Assembly: GCF_001043025.1 (NCBI RefSeq)
Contig: NZ_JYLD01000002.1
Coordinates: 62,001 to 126,000, forward strand
Length of the DNA stretch: 64,000 nucleotides
Direction of reading: 5' to 3'
Origin: Pseudomonas helleri
GTDB taxonomy: Bacteria > Pseudomonadota > Gammaproteobacteria > Pseudomonadales > Pseudomonadaceae
Shown here: piece by piece, positions 9,897-17,006 of the stretch
Layout: each line of letters starts with the position of its first letter
Position numbering within the stretch: position 1 is the first letter of the stretch
The notes under the pieces: generated by a model
Database searches by the model: none
Seen by the model: the letters and a program-made list of their open reading frames with translations, nothing else
Told to the model about the DNA's origin: nothing
Made by a program: the position numbers and the translations under genes

Positions 9897-10250
9897 TCAG
9901 GCCTCAGTGACCTGCGCTGCAGATTCAGCGGGCAGCGGATTGCCCGCGTGCAGCGCGCCCCACTGACACATCGCATCGATAATCGGCTGCAAGGTGCGAC
10001 CCAGCTCGGTCACCCGGTAAACCACCTTGGGCACCTTGCCCGGGAACGCTTCACGGTCGATCAGGTGGTCGCTCTGCAACTCCTTGAGTTGCTCGGAGAG
10101 CACTTTCGATGACAAGGGCTGCATAAGGCGCAGCAACTCGCCTGTGCGTTTGGGGCCTTCCATCAGGTGACAAAGAATCGCGCACTTCCAGCGCCCACCG
10201 ATGGCCTGAATCGTTGCATCGATAGGAAAGTTGAACACCCTGTTGGTCAT
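9897..10250 (-). CDS. HxlR-family winged-helix regulator
   Basis: 117 aa with the HxlR winged helix: FPIDATIQAIGGRWKCAILCHL, GPKRTGELLRLM, LSEQLKELQSDHLIDRE, VVYRVTELGRTL. HxlR proteins sense electrophiles or reactive aldehydes, often through an N-terminal cysteine. In the form chosen here (ATG at 10250, GGAG 9 nt upstream) that cysteine is absent, although an upstream in-frame extension to 10307 would contain C residues (LCLITGC) but lacks a ribosome site. Adjacent target candidate: the oxidoreductase at 9347. Confidence 0.85.
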   Translation of the reverse strand: MTNRVFNFPIDATIQAIGGRWKCAILCHLMEGPKRTGELLRLMQPLSSKVLSEQLKELQSDHLIDREAFPGKVPKVVYRVTELGRTLQPIIDAMCQWGALHAGNPLPAESAAQVTEA

Positions 10251-10299
10251 CGCCAGCGTCTCCGGATAAGGCTCACAGCCCGTAATTAGACACAGTGTG

Positions 10300-10560
10300 G
10301 CCCACATAAGCAAAACACCAACTGCAGGAGCTGCCGCCCTGTCTACGACGCCGCGCTGTCGCGCAGCAAACAGGACAGCGAGTATCTTCAGCATCCCCCA
10401 ATCGGTTCCCTCTCCTTCGGGAGAGGGCTAGGGTGAGGGGCTCTTGGATCAAGATCAAAAGATCGCGAGCAAGCTCGCTCCTACAGGGCCTTTAGAATCA
10501 ATCCGTTATTTTCTGTTTGATACGAGCGAGCTTGCCTCGCGATCTTTTAAACATCGCGTC
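10300..10560. repeat. Repeat-rich intergenic stretch
   Basis: No gene is supported between the HxlR start and the next operon promoter. From left to right it holds a 'tgcaggagctgccgc' fragment near 10322, the 'ccctctccttcgggagaggg' hairpin with a trailing agggtgaggg at about 10399-10440, and two REP half-elements in opposite orientation (10455-10486 and 10523-10549) around a 36-nt AT-rich spacer. All are common Pseudomonas intergenic elements. Confidence 0.75.
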
Positions 10561-10613
10561 CCGACCGGCAACTCCCGCCTATGCCCTTCTAAACCACCCC
10601 ATCGCGCAAATAG

Positions 10614-10688
10614 TTATACAAATTAATTGACTTGTACAACACGCTCCCTATTCTCTAAAAACCTGTACAAGATATTTTCTTTGTACAA
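10614..10688 (+). promoter_or_regulatory. Promoter with two T(G/A)TACA-N12-TGTACA operators
   Basis: TATACA (10615-10620) and TGTACA (10633-10638) are separated by exactly 12 nt, and TGTACA (10664-10669) and TGTACA (10682-10687) are also separated by exactly 12 nt. A plausible sigma-70 promoter, TTGACT (10627-10632)-N16-TATTCT (10649-10654), places the first pair over its -35 and spacer, with the second pair just downstream of the start site. From memory, the Pseudomonas putida class II LitR/CarH-type (MerR-family) light regulators bind a T(G/A)TACA-N12-TGTACA consensus; the fit here is exact. The binding protein is inferred. Confidence 0.75.
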
Positions 10689-10705
10689 GAAAAGGAGGGA
10701 GTCAG

Positions 10706-10795
10706 ATGCTCGATGCCATAGACACCGCCCCACTCGGGATCAGCCGCTTAGCCCGGCACGGCGACCTATCGGGTTGCGGGAGGCACTGTGTCTGA
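10706..10795 (+). CDS. 29-codon leader ORF upstream of the lipid-modification operon
   Basis: ATG at 10706 is preceded by an almost ideal Shine-Dalgarno (AAGGAGGGA, 7 nt spacing), the strongest in the neighbourhood. The ORF runs 29 codons (MLDAIDTAPLGISRL...) and stops at 10795, overlapping the GTG start of the next gene by 8 nt. I recognise no family. It is either a small protein or a leader whose translation couples to the downstream gene. No longer frame continues from it, and I find no convincing sign that it is a truncated MerR gene. Confidence 0.5.
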   Translation: MLDAIDTAPLGISRLARHGDLSGCGRHCV

Positions 10796-11210
10796 CTTCC
10801 TGCACGATTTCGCCCGCCGTTTTGCCGCACTGGATGCCAGCAATTTGCATACGCTCCATGAGCTGTACAGCGACGATATTCACTTTCGGGATCCGCTGCA
10901 TGAGATCCACGGCCTGGCAGCGCTGCAAGCCTATTTTGCGCAACTCTACGCCAACGTCAGCGAGCTGGGTTTCACCTTTCACGGTTATGACCCGGTGCAG
11001 GACGGTAGCGGGTATCTGCGCTGGACCTTGCACTATCGGCACCCGCGTCTGAGCCGTGGCCAACGCATAGACGTGGCTGGTTGTTCGCACCTGCTGTGGC
11101 ACGAGAAGGTCTACCAGCACCGCGACTATTTCGATGCAGGCGCCCTGCTCTATGAGCATCTGCCGCTGATGGGCCCCGCGATTGGCTGGTTGAAAGGGAG
11201 GCTGGCATGA
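10788..11210 (+). CDS. SnoaL/NTF2-like fold protein
   Basis: 140 aa, the length of a single SnoaL-like (nuclear transport factor 2 fold) domain. ALDASNLHTLHELYSDDIHFRDPLHEIHG is the characteristic first helix and strand, and the C-terminal half has alternating hydrophobic strands (YLRWTLHYRH, RIDVAGCSHLLWHEKVYQHRDYFDAG). Starts with GTG; GGGAGG lies 5 nt upstream. It overlaps the leader ORF by 8 nt and the SDR gene by ATGA, so translation is coupled. Homologues are regularly encoded with cyclopropane-synthase-like methyltransferases in light or singlet-oxygen operons; the biochemical role is not established. Confidence 0.85.
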   Translation: MSDFLHDFARRFAALDASNLHTLHELYSDDIHFRDPLHEIHGLAALQAYFAQLYANVSELGFTFHGYDPVQDGSGYLRWTLHYRHPRLSRGQRIDVAGCSHLLWHEKVYQHRDYFDAGALLYEHLPLMGPAIGWLKGRLA

Positions 11211-11968
11211 AGCGCATCTGGCTCACCGGCGCCAGCAGCGGCATTGGCGCGGCTCTGGCAGAGATCCTGTTGAATCAGGGCCATTTGCTGGCCGTGAGTG
11301 CGCGCAATGCCCAAGCTCTGGAGACATTGCACGCGGCGTTCCCGCAACAGGTCCTGGCGCTACCCGGCGACCTGACGGATCCGCTCCAGGTTCGAGCCAT
11401 CGGCGAACAAATCGGGCAGGTCTGGGGCTATCTGGATCAGGTCATCTTGAATGCCGGCACCTGCGAGTATCTGGACGCGGGCCACTTCGAGGCCAACATG
11501 ATTGAGCGCGTGATGCGCGCCAATGTGTTTTCCGCGGCCTATTGCGTAGAAGCCGCGCTGCCGCTGTTGCGCAAGGCCAAGCGGCCGCATCTGGTGGCCG
11601 TGTGCAGCTCGGTGACCTACTTGCCGCTGCCCCGCGCCGAAGCGTATGGCGCCTCCAAAGCGGCGATGCGCTATCTGTTTCAGTCGTTACGCATCGACGT
11701 GGCCCACGAGGGTATCGACGTCACGGTGGTCAGCCCGGGCTTCGTCGATACGCCGCTGACCCAACACAATGACTTCCCGATGCCAATGCGCTGGCCAGTG
11801 AATAAAGCGGCCACTTACATCGCTACCCGCCTCGACAAACGACCTTTGGAAATCGCCTTTCCCGGCCCCTTTATCGCTGTCCTTCGCTTACTGGCGGCTT
11901 TGCCTAAACGCCTGCAATTGTCCCTGGGCAAACGCATGGCGCGTCCTGACACAGAAGAATCTTCATGA
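11207..11968 (+). CDS. Short-chain dehydrogenase/reductase
   Basis: 253-aa classical SDR. NAD(P)-binding TGASSGIG at residues 7-14, NAG at 82-84, and the catalytic Ser (S134/S135), Tyr147 and Lys151 (YGASK) are all present. SARN after the second strand hints at NADP preference. The C-terminal ~50 residues are basic and hydrophobic (FIAVLRLLAALPKRLQLSLG) and could associate with the membrane. Overlaps both neighbours by 4 nt (ATGA). Presumed to act on a lipid or fatty-acyl intermediate made by the operon; substrate unknown. Confidence 0.9.
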   Translation: MKRIWLTGASSGIGAALAEILLNQGHLLAVSARNAQALETLHAAFPQQVLALPGDLTDPLQVRAIGEQIGQVWGYLDQVILNAGTCEYLDAGHFEANMIERVMRANVFSAAYCVEAALPLLRKAKRPHLVAVCSSVTYLPLPRAEAYGASKAAMRYLFQSLRIDVAHEGIDVTVVSPGFVDTPLTQHNDFPMPMRWPVNKAATYIATRLDKRPLEIAFPGPFIAVLRLLAALPKRLQLSLGKRMARPDTEESS

Positions 11969-13212
11969 AAATAGCCATCATCGGTAGCGGTATTTCCGGC
12001 CTGACCTGCGCCTATCTGCTCAACCGCAAGCACGACATTACTGTGTTTGAGGCCAGTGACTGGGTGGGCGGCCACAGCCATACGGTTGATGTTGAAGTGA
12101 AGGGCGAACGTTTTGCCATCGACACCGGTTTTATCGTGTTCAACGACTGGACCTACCCCAACTTCATCCGCCTGCTGGATCAACTGGGCGTGGCCTCACA
12201 ACCCACCGAGATGAGCTTCTCGGTTCGCGATCCGAAGACGGGCACCGAGTACAACGGCAACAACCTCAACAGCCTGTTTGCCCAGCGGCGCAACCTGCTG
12301 TCGCCGGGCTTCTGGGGCATGTTGCGTGACATTTTGCGCTTCAACCGCGAAGCCCTGCGCGACCTGCACGAACAGCGCATCGCCGCTGACACCACCCTCG
12401 GTGACTACTTGCAACAGAAGGGCTACGGGCAGCGCTTTATCGATCACTACATCGTCCCGATGGGATCGGCGATCTGGTCGATGTCACTGGCCGACATGCA
12501 GGGTTTTCCGCTGCAGTTCTTTGTGCGCTTTTTTAAAAATCACGGGCTGCTGTCGGCAACCAACCGCCCGCAGTGGCAGGTGATCAGCGGCGGTTCGCGC
12601 AGTTATGTCACGGCGTTGAGCGCCAGCTTTGCCGAACGCATCCGCCTGAACTGCCCGGTGCACCGGGTTGAGCGCGACATTGGCGGGGTAACCCTGCACA
12701 GCGCCGCGGGCACTGAACGTTTTGACAGCGTGGTGTTCGCCTGCCACAGCGATCAGGCCCTGAGCCTGCTGGCGGCGCCCAGCCAGGCCGAACGCAAAAT
12801 ACTCGGGGCGCTGCACTACGCCGATAACGATGTGGTGCTGCACAGCGACACCCGTGTGTTGCCGAACCGCCGTCTGGCCTGGGCAAGCTGGAACTACCGC
12901 CTCGGCGGCTCCACCCGGCAACCCGCCGCGCTCACTTACAACATGAACATCCTGCAAGGACTGCAAAGCGACACGACCTTTTGCGTCAGCCTCAATCAGA
13001 ACGAGGCGATTGACCCGAGCACCGTCCTTGGCCGCTACCGCTACGCCCACCCGCAATACACCTTGGCAGGCGTAGAGGCGCAGGCACGCTGGGCAGAACT
13101 GCAAGGGGTGAAACACAGCTACTTCTGCGGTGCCTACTGGGCCAACGGTTTCCATGAAGACGGCGTAGTCAGCGGCTTGCGCGTGGCCGCAGCCTTCGGA
13201 GAACAGCTATGA
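11965..13212 (+). CDS. FAD-dependent amine-oxidase-like oxidoreductase
   Basis: 415 aa with an N-terminal dinucleotide-binding motif (IIGSGISGL, residues 5-13) followed by the E-A-S-D-W-V-GG FAD signature, as in NAD(P)-binding Rossmann/amine oxidase proteins. Family members next to cfa-like genes are often annotated 'FAD-dependent oxidoreductase' or 'cyclopropane-associated'. In Rhodobacter-type furan fatty acid pathways a fatty-acyl desaturase acts on the methylated acyl chain; this protein is a candidate for such an oxidation, but that assignment is inference. ATGA overlaps on both sides place it firmly in the operon. Confidence 0.88.
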   Translation: MKIAIIGSGISGLTCAYLLNRKHDITVFEASDWVGGHSHTVDVEVKGERFAIDTGFIVFNDWTYPNFIRLLDQLGVASQPTEMSFSVRDPKTGTEYNGNNLNSLFAQRRNLLSPGFWGMLRDILRFNREALRDLHEQRIAADTTLGDYLQQKGYGQRFIDHYIVPMGSAIWSMSLADMQGFPLQFFVRFFKNHGLLSATNRPQWQVISGGSRSYVTALSASFAERIRLNCPVHRVERDIGGVTLHSAAGTERFDSVVFACHSDQALSLLAAPSQAERKILGALHYADNDVVLHSDTRVLPNRRLAWASWNYRLGGSTRQPAALTYNMNILQGLQSDTTFCVSLNQNEAIDPSTVLGRYRYAHPQYTLAGVEAQARWAELQGVKHSYFCGAYWANGFHEDGVVSGLRVAAAFGEQL

Positions 13213-14000
13213 ACAGCGCGCTCTACCGCGGCTGGGTCAGCCACCGTCGGTTGCTGCCGCGCGCCCACGCATTTCGCTATCGCATGGGCATGCTTTATCT
13301 GGACCTTGCCGAGCAAGCGCAAGTGCTGGGCCTGTCGTGGCTGGCCGGGCGTTCGCGCTGGGGCGCTTTTACCTTCCGCGAAACAGACTACTTGCCCCAC
13401 GCCACGCGCCAGGGCGTAACGCTCAGTGATGCCGTGCGTTCGGTTGTTGAGCAGGCCTTGGGCCACGCCCCGCAAGGGCGCATCTGCCTGCTCACGCAGC
13501 CGCGCAGTTGGGGCTTGTCGTTCAACCCCATCAGCCTGTTTTACTGCTTCGAAGCCGATGGCAGCCTGGCCGCCATCCTCTGCGAAGTCAGCAACACGCC
13601 GTGGCGGGAACGCTACCACTACGTGCTGCCGACCCACGCCAGCGGCGAGTCACGCCATCGGGTGGCCAAGAGTTTTCATGTCTCGCCCTTTCTGCCTCGC
13701 GATCTGGAGTACCGCATGCGTTTCTCTGCGCCGGAGCAACAACTGAACGTGACCATGCAGGACTGGCAGGGCGAGCAAAAAGTCTTTGAGGCGGGCATGG
13801 GCCTGGAGCGCATCGAACTGACGCGCCACAGCCTGCATCGCCACTTGCTGGAGTTCCCCTGGATCACCGGCAAAACCGTACTCGCTATTTATTGGCAGGC
13901 TCTGCGCCTGCTGCTTAAACGCACGCCCGTGTTTTCCCATGAAGCCGCCGACGGTGAACAGCGCACCGCCCATTTGGAGTCTCGCCATGACAAACCCTAG
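13209..14000 (+). CDS. DUF1365 family protein
   Basis: 263 aa. The family signature is clear: LYRGWVSHRRLLPRAHAFRYRM at the N-terminus, LLTQPRSWGLSFNPISLFYCF in the middle, and VSNTPWRERYHYVLP. DUF1365 proteins are nearly always encoded beside a cyclopropane-fatty-acid-synthase-like methyltransferase and an FAD oxidoreductase, as here; their activity has not been defined to my knowledge. It overlaps the FAD gene by 4 nt and the methyltransferase by 14 nt. Confidence 0.9.
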   Translation: MNSALYRGWVSHRRLLPRAHAFRYRMGMLYLDLAEQAQVLGLSWLAGRSRWGAFTFRETDYLPHATRQGVTLSDAVRSVVEQALGHAPQGRICLLTQPRSWGLSFNPISLFYCFEADGSLAAILCEVSNTPWRERYHYVLPTHASGESRHRVAKSFHVSPFLPRDLEYRMRFSAPEQQLNVTMQDWQGEQKVFEAGMGLERIELTRHSLHRHLLEFPWITGKTVLAIYWQALRLLLKRTPVFSHEAADGEQRTAHLESRHDKP

Positions 14001-15255
14001 TCTGAACCCCACCAGTACCGGTGATTCTGCGGCCAGTGGACTAGGCGCACGTCTGCTCAAAAAAGGCGTTTTGCGCAAGCTGGCCCAACTGCGCCATGGG
14101 CATTTGCTGGTCACGGTCGACGGTGAGCCCCTGAGCTTTGGCCAGCCAGATGCCGAGTTGCACGGCACACTCGAAGTGCATGACGCGGCCTTCTGGCCCA
14201 TGGTGGCTTTGAATGGCTCCATCGGTGCGGGCGAGGCTTATATCCATGGGTATTGGAGCAGCCCCGACCTGACGGCGGTGATCCGCATTTTCGTGGCCAA
14301 CCTTGACGTGCTGGATGACATGGAGCGCGGCCTGGCATTGCTACGCCGCCCGGTGGCAAAAGCCCTGCACTGGCTCAACCGCAACACGCGCCAAGGCTCG
14401 CAACGCAACATTTCAGCGCACTACGACTTGGGCAACGCGCTGTTCGAAAAACTGCTCGACCCGACCATGATGTATTCCGCAGCCATGTTCCGCTCCGCCA
14501 GCGACACCCTCGAACAGGCCCAACTGAACAAGCTGGCCTGCATCTGCGAAAAGCTCGACCTCAAACCCACCGACCACCTGCTGGAAATCGGCACAGGCTG
14601 GGGCAGCATGGCCCTGTATGCAGCCACCCACTACGGCTGCAAAGTCACCACCACGACCCTGTCCCATGAGCAGTTTGCGTATACCCACAAACGGATTGCC
14701 GAACTGGGCCTACAAGACCGCGTCACCCTGCTGTTGCAGGACTACCGTGACCTGACGGGCACCTACGACAAGCTGGTTTCTATCGAGATGATCGAGGCCG
14801 TCGGCCACCGTTTCCTGCCTACCTATTTCAAACAGTGCGCCCACCTGCTCAACGATGACGGGCTGATGCTGTTGCAAGCCATCACCATTCGGGACCAGCG
14901 CTACGAGCAGGCGAAAAAAACCGTCGACTTTATCCAGCGCTACATTTTCCCCGGCGGCGCACTGCCTTCGGTGACAGCCATGCTTAGCACCATCAGCCGC
15001 GACACCGACCTGAACCTGCACCACATGGAAGACTTCGGGCTGGATTACGCACGTACGCTGCGCCTGTGGCACGACAACCTGCGCAGCAACCAGCACAGCC
15101 TGGAAGCGCTGGGCTATGACCAGACGTTTTATCGCCTGTGGGAGTTTTACCTGTGCTACTGCGAAGGCGGCTTTCTGGAGCGCAGCATCGGCACCGCGCA
15201 TCTGCTGCTCGCCAAACCTGGGGCCAGGCCGCAGCCCTATGGGCTAAAAGCCTGA
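13987..15255 (+). CDS. Cyclopropane-fatty-acid-synthase family methyltransferase (UfaM-like)
   Basis: 422-aa SAM-dependent methyltransferase of the CFA synthase family. SAM-binding LEIGTGWG at 189-196; YSAAMF at 153-158, EMIEAVGHRFLP and FIQRYIFPGG are the expected family motifs, and FYLCYCEGGF near the C-terminus carries the conserved cysteine. The protein modifies unsaturated acyl chains of membrane phospholipids. In this gene setting the nearest described relative is the methyltransferase of furan fatty acid synthesis rather than housekeeping Cfa, but sequence reading alone cannot separate the two. Start at 13987 (GGAG upstream) chosen over the in-frame 13939. Confidence 0.9.
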   Translation: MTNPSLNPTSTGDSAASGLGARLLKKGVLRKLAQLRHGHLLVTVDGEPLSFGQPDAELHGTLEVHDAAFWPMVALNGSIGAGEAYIHGYWSSPDLTAVIRIFVANLDVLDDMERGLALLRRPVAKALHWLNRNTRQGSQRNISAHYDLGNALFEKLLDPTMMYSAAMFRSASDTLEQAQLNKLACICEKLDLKPTDHLLEIGTGWGSMALYAATHYGCKVTTTTLSHEQFAYTHKRIAELGLQDRVTLLLQDYRDLTGTYDKLVSIEMIEAVGHRFLPTYFKQCAHLLNDDGLMLLQAITIRDQRYEQAKKTVDFIQRYIFPGGALPSVTAMLSTISRDTDLNLHHMEDFGLDYARTLRLWHDNLRSNQHSLEALGYDQTFYRLWEFYLCYCEGGFLERSIGTAHLLLAKPGARPQPYGLKA

Positions 15256-15755
15256 ACGGGCGTGGCCGGCTGTTTCTGAATGCCGGGCTTTTCCAACTGG
15301 GATGGTTCGCGTGTGTGTGGGGCGCGCATCGCCCCTGGCTGTTGCTGGTTGCCATCGCCTGCCTGGCGCTGCAACTAGGGTGGGTGGCAAAGGCGTTTAA
15401 TGAATGGCGCGGCGTGCTGCGGGTGGCAGCCTGCGGCTGGGTGCTGGACAGCGCGCTGATGCACCTCGGGTTGTTCACCTTTTCGGGGAACACCGTGATG
15501 CTGCCGTTATGGCTGGCGCTGCTTTGGCTGCTTTTCGCCAGCACTTTGAACTACAGCCTCAACTGGACAAAACATCCTTGGTGGCTGGGCAGCCTGCTGG
15601 GCGCTGTCGCGGGGCCGCTCTCCTATTGGGGCGGCGCGACGTTGGCAGGTGTGGGCCTGCCGTTGGGTGTTTGGCCGAGCCTTCTAGTGCTCGCACTCAT
15701 TTGGGCGATGCTGATGCCCGCGCTGCACTGGGTCGCCGGGCACCCGGCACGTTGA
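15252..15755 (+). CDS. DUF2878 family membrane protein, non-canonical start
   Basis: About 167 aa and five or so hydrophobic segments (NAGLFQLGWFACVWG, WLLLVAIACLALQLGW, LPLWLALLWLLFAST and others), matching DUF2878 inner-membrane proteins found in the same operons. The only in-frame ATG upstream (15138) lies deep inside the methyltransferase gene. The best fit to the family N-terminus is a CTG at 15252 overlapping the previous stop (CTGA), which would need re-initiation. The true start is uncertain; the body of the gene is not. The stop is 1 nt from the convergent DUF3833 gene. Confidence 0.75.
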   Translation: MNGRGRLFLNAGLFQLGWFACVWGAHRPWLLLVAIACLALQLGWVAKAFNEWRGVLRVAACGWVLDSALMHLGLFTFSGNTVMLPLWLALLWLLFASTLNYSLNWTKHPWWLGSLLGAVAGPLSYWGGATLAGVGLPLGVWPSLLVLALIWAMLMPALHWVAGHPAR

Positions 15756-15756
15756 T

Positions 15757-16281
15757 TCAGGGCTGCTTGCGGAAGAACAAGGTGATCTGCCCCACCTCTA
15801 CCCCGAACTTAGTCATGTACGAGCGATTGATCAGGGTGTCTTTGTCCATCATGTACATCCAGTCGTCCAACTGAACCTCATACTCCTTGCCGTCCACCGG
15901 CAGGTTCAGCACATAGTTCCAGCGCAGCGTGTTGCCCGCCACTTCGCCACGGGCCTCGCCCACCACGTCACCGGCAGTTCCGCGCCATTGGCCGGGGCCC
16001 GCCGGGGTCAGCGTCCAAACCCGTTTTTGCTTTGTACCATCGCTGTAGGTAAACGACTCGTCGAGGATCAGCTTGTCGCCTTCTGAGTGGCCGTTGACCT
16101 GCACATGGAAGCGCTTGACGACCTCACCTGAACGCTTTTGAAACATCCCCCAGGCCTCAACCCGCCCCTCAAAGAACTGGCGCACCTCAAACGTTGGCTT
16201 CTCTTGGCTGTAAGTCTGCACATCGACCCTGCTGCAACTGACAAGGCCTACGCATAGCAACATTACCCATAGCTTCAACAT
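15757..16281 (-). CDS. DUF3833 lipoprotein
   Basis: 174-aa exported lipoprotein: hydrophobic signal followed by the lipobox LVSC near residue 16. The mature part contains the DUF3833 hallmarks (FFEGRVEAWGMFQKRSGEVVKRF, DESFTYSDGTKQKRVW, WRGTAGDVVGEARGE, WMYMMDKDTLINRSYMTKFG). Family members co-occur with cfa-like and DUF1365 genes. The ATG at 16281 is preferred because GAGG lies 8 nt upstream; the ATG at 16287 is too close to it. It is the second gene of a two-gene minus-strand unit. Confidence 0.88.
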   Translation of the reverse strand: MLKLWVMLLCVGLVSCSRVDVQTYSQEKPTFEVRQFFEGRVEAWGMFQKRSGEVVKRFHVQVNGHSEGDKLILDESFTYSDGTKQKRVWTLTPAGPGQWRGTAGDVVGEARGEVAGNTLRWNYVLNLPVDGKEYEVQLDDWMYMMDKDTLINRSYMTKFGVEVGQITLFFRKQP

Positions 16282-16311
16282 GTGCATTTCCTCGGTAGCG
16301 AAGGGGTCATT

Positions 16312-16851
16312 TCAGGGTTTGGCCTCTCCCAGCAATTGGGCACGCAGCTGTGGGTTGCGGGTTCGCGGGTCCAACCAAATCGCGAAAAAGGCTTTGGCAA
16401 ACGCATCATCTTTCACCACGTGCTGCAGCGTGTCGCCGACGTAAAAACGCACGCCCTCGCCTGGTCTGTAAACGCCGGTGATGCGGTCACCGGGGCGTAC
16501 ATCGACAAACGCTTGCTGCATCTCCCGCTCCCAGCGTGCCGCCAGCTCAGGGCTCAGAGGGCCGGGCGCCAGGCGGCGGATTTCCTTGAGGCTGGCCTCG
16601 ACCAGATCGTCGCGACTGATCGCACGGCTGTAGGTCAGCTCCAGCGCAAAAGGCGTGTCAGCACGCAACGGTTGGCGTGGGCTCCAGAAGCTCGCGTTGT
16701 AAATCGAGAAACCGAACATGCGCATCTCCCCGCTACCCAGCAAGTGAGCATCGGGTAAAGCTTCACGCCAATCCGCCAACAGTTCTGCGCTCTGGAGCAG
16801 CAAAGCAAGGCAGATCACGCAGCGGGTCAAGCGGTCCATCGGCATAGCCAT
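16312..16851 (-). CDS. Chalcone isomerase-like periplasmic protein
   Basis: 179 aa with an N-terminal signal peptide (hydrophobic core CVICLALLLQSAELL, cleavage near LLA-DW). The remainder resembles the chalcone-isomerase-like fold: LLGSGEMRMFGFSIYNASFWSP, FALELTYSRAISRDDLVEASLKEI, PGDRITGVYRPGEGVRFYVGD, FAKAFFAIWLDPRT. Bacterial relatives probably bind fatty acids rather than act as flavonoid isomerases. Start at 16851 chosen because GGAGG lies 6 nt upstream. It precedes the DUF3833 gene by 30 nt. Confidence 0.82.
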   Translation of the reverse strand: MAMPMDRLTRCVICLALLLQSAELLADWREALPDAHLLGSGEMRMFGFSIYNASFWSPRQPLRADTPFALELTYSRAISRDDLVEASLKEIRRLAPGPLSPELAARWEREMQQAFVDVRPGDRITGVYRPGEGVRFYVGDTLQHVVKDDAFAKAFFAIWLDPRTRNPQLRAQLLGEAKP

Positions 16852-16890
16852 GGGAGACCTCCACAACACTCAATGGACGTCTTGAAAACT

Positions 16891-16927
16891 TATACGAAAT
16901 TATCGATTTGTACAGGTTATGTATGAA
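16891..16927 (-). promoter_or_regulatory. Promoter with TGTACA element for the chalcone-isomerase-like/DUF3833 unit
   Basis: On the minus strand TTCATA (16927-16922)-N17-GATAAT (16904-16899) forms a good sigma-70 promoter. A perfect TGTACA sits inside the spacer (16914-16909). On the plus strand the same site reads TATACG-N12-TGTACA, one mismatch from the pair found twice at 10614-10688. The placement suggests one regulator controls both converging units. Confidence 0.6.
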
Positions 16928-16958
16928 AGGAGGATAAAAGATCGGGAGACCAGAAAGT

Positions 16959-16982
16959 AAAAACCCGCAATTACGCGGGCTT
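16959..16982 (-). terminator. Rho-independent terminator after the 17007-17564 gene
   Basis: CCCGC-aattac-GCGGG hairpin that, read on the minus strand, is followed by TTTTT. It lies 25 nt past the stop of the lipoprotein gene. The same hairpin recurs at 24007-24028. Confidence 0.8.
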
Positions 16983-17006
16983 CGACGTGGTTGCATCACG
17001 ACGCGA

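Noticed and set aside
10250..10394. Longer HxlR start at 10394 or 10307
   Set aside because: The upstream extension runs through repeat sequence and lacks a ribosome site, while the ATG at 10250 has GGAG at good spacing.
10627..11052. Plus-strand frame starting in the operator region and crossing the SnoaL gene
   Set aside because: Starts on a TTG within the -35 box, has no ribosome site, and its out-of-frame residues show no family; the SnoaL frame is far better supported.
15138..15755. ATG at 15138 as the DUF2878 start
   Set aside because: Would place 38 residues inside the conserved end of the methyltransferase and they do not look like a membrane protein N-terminus.
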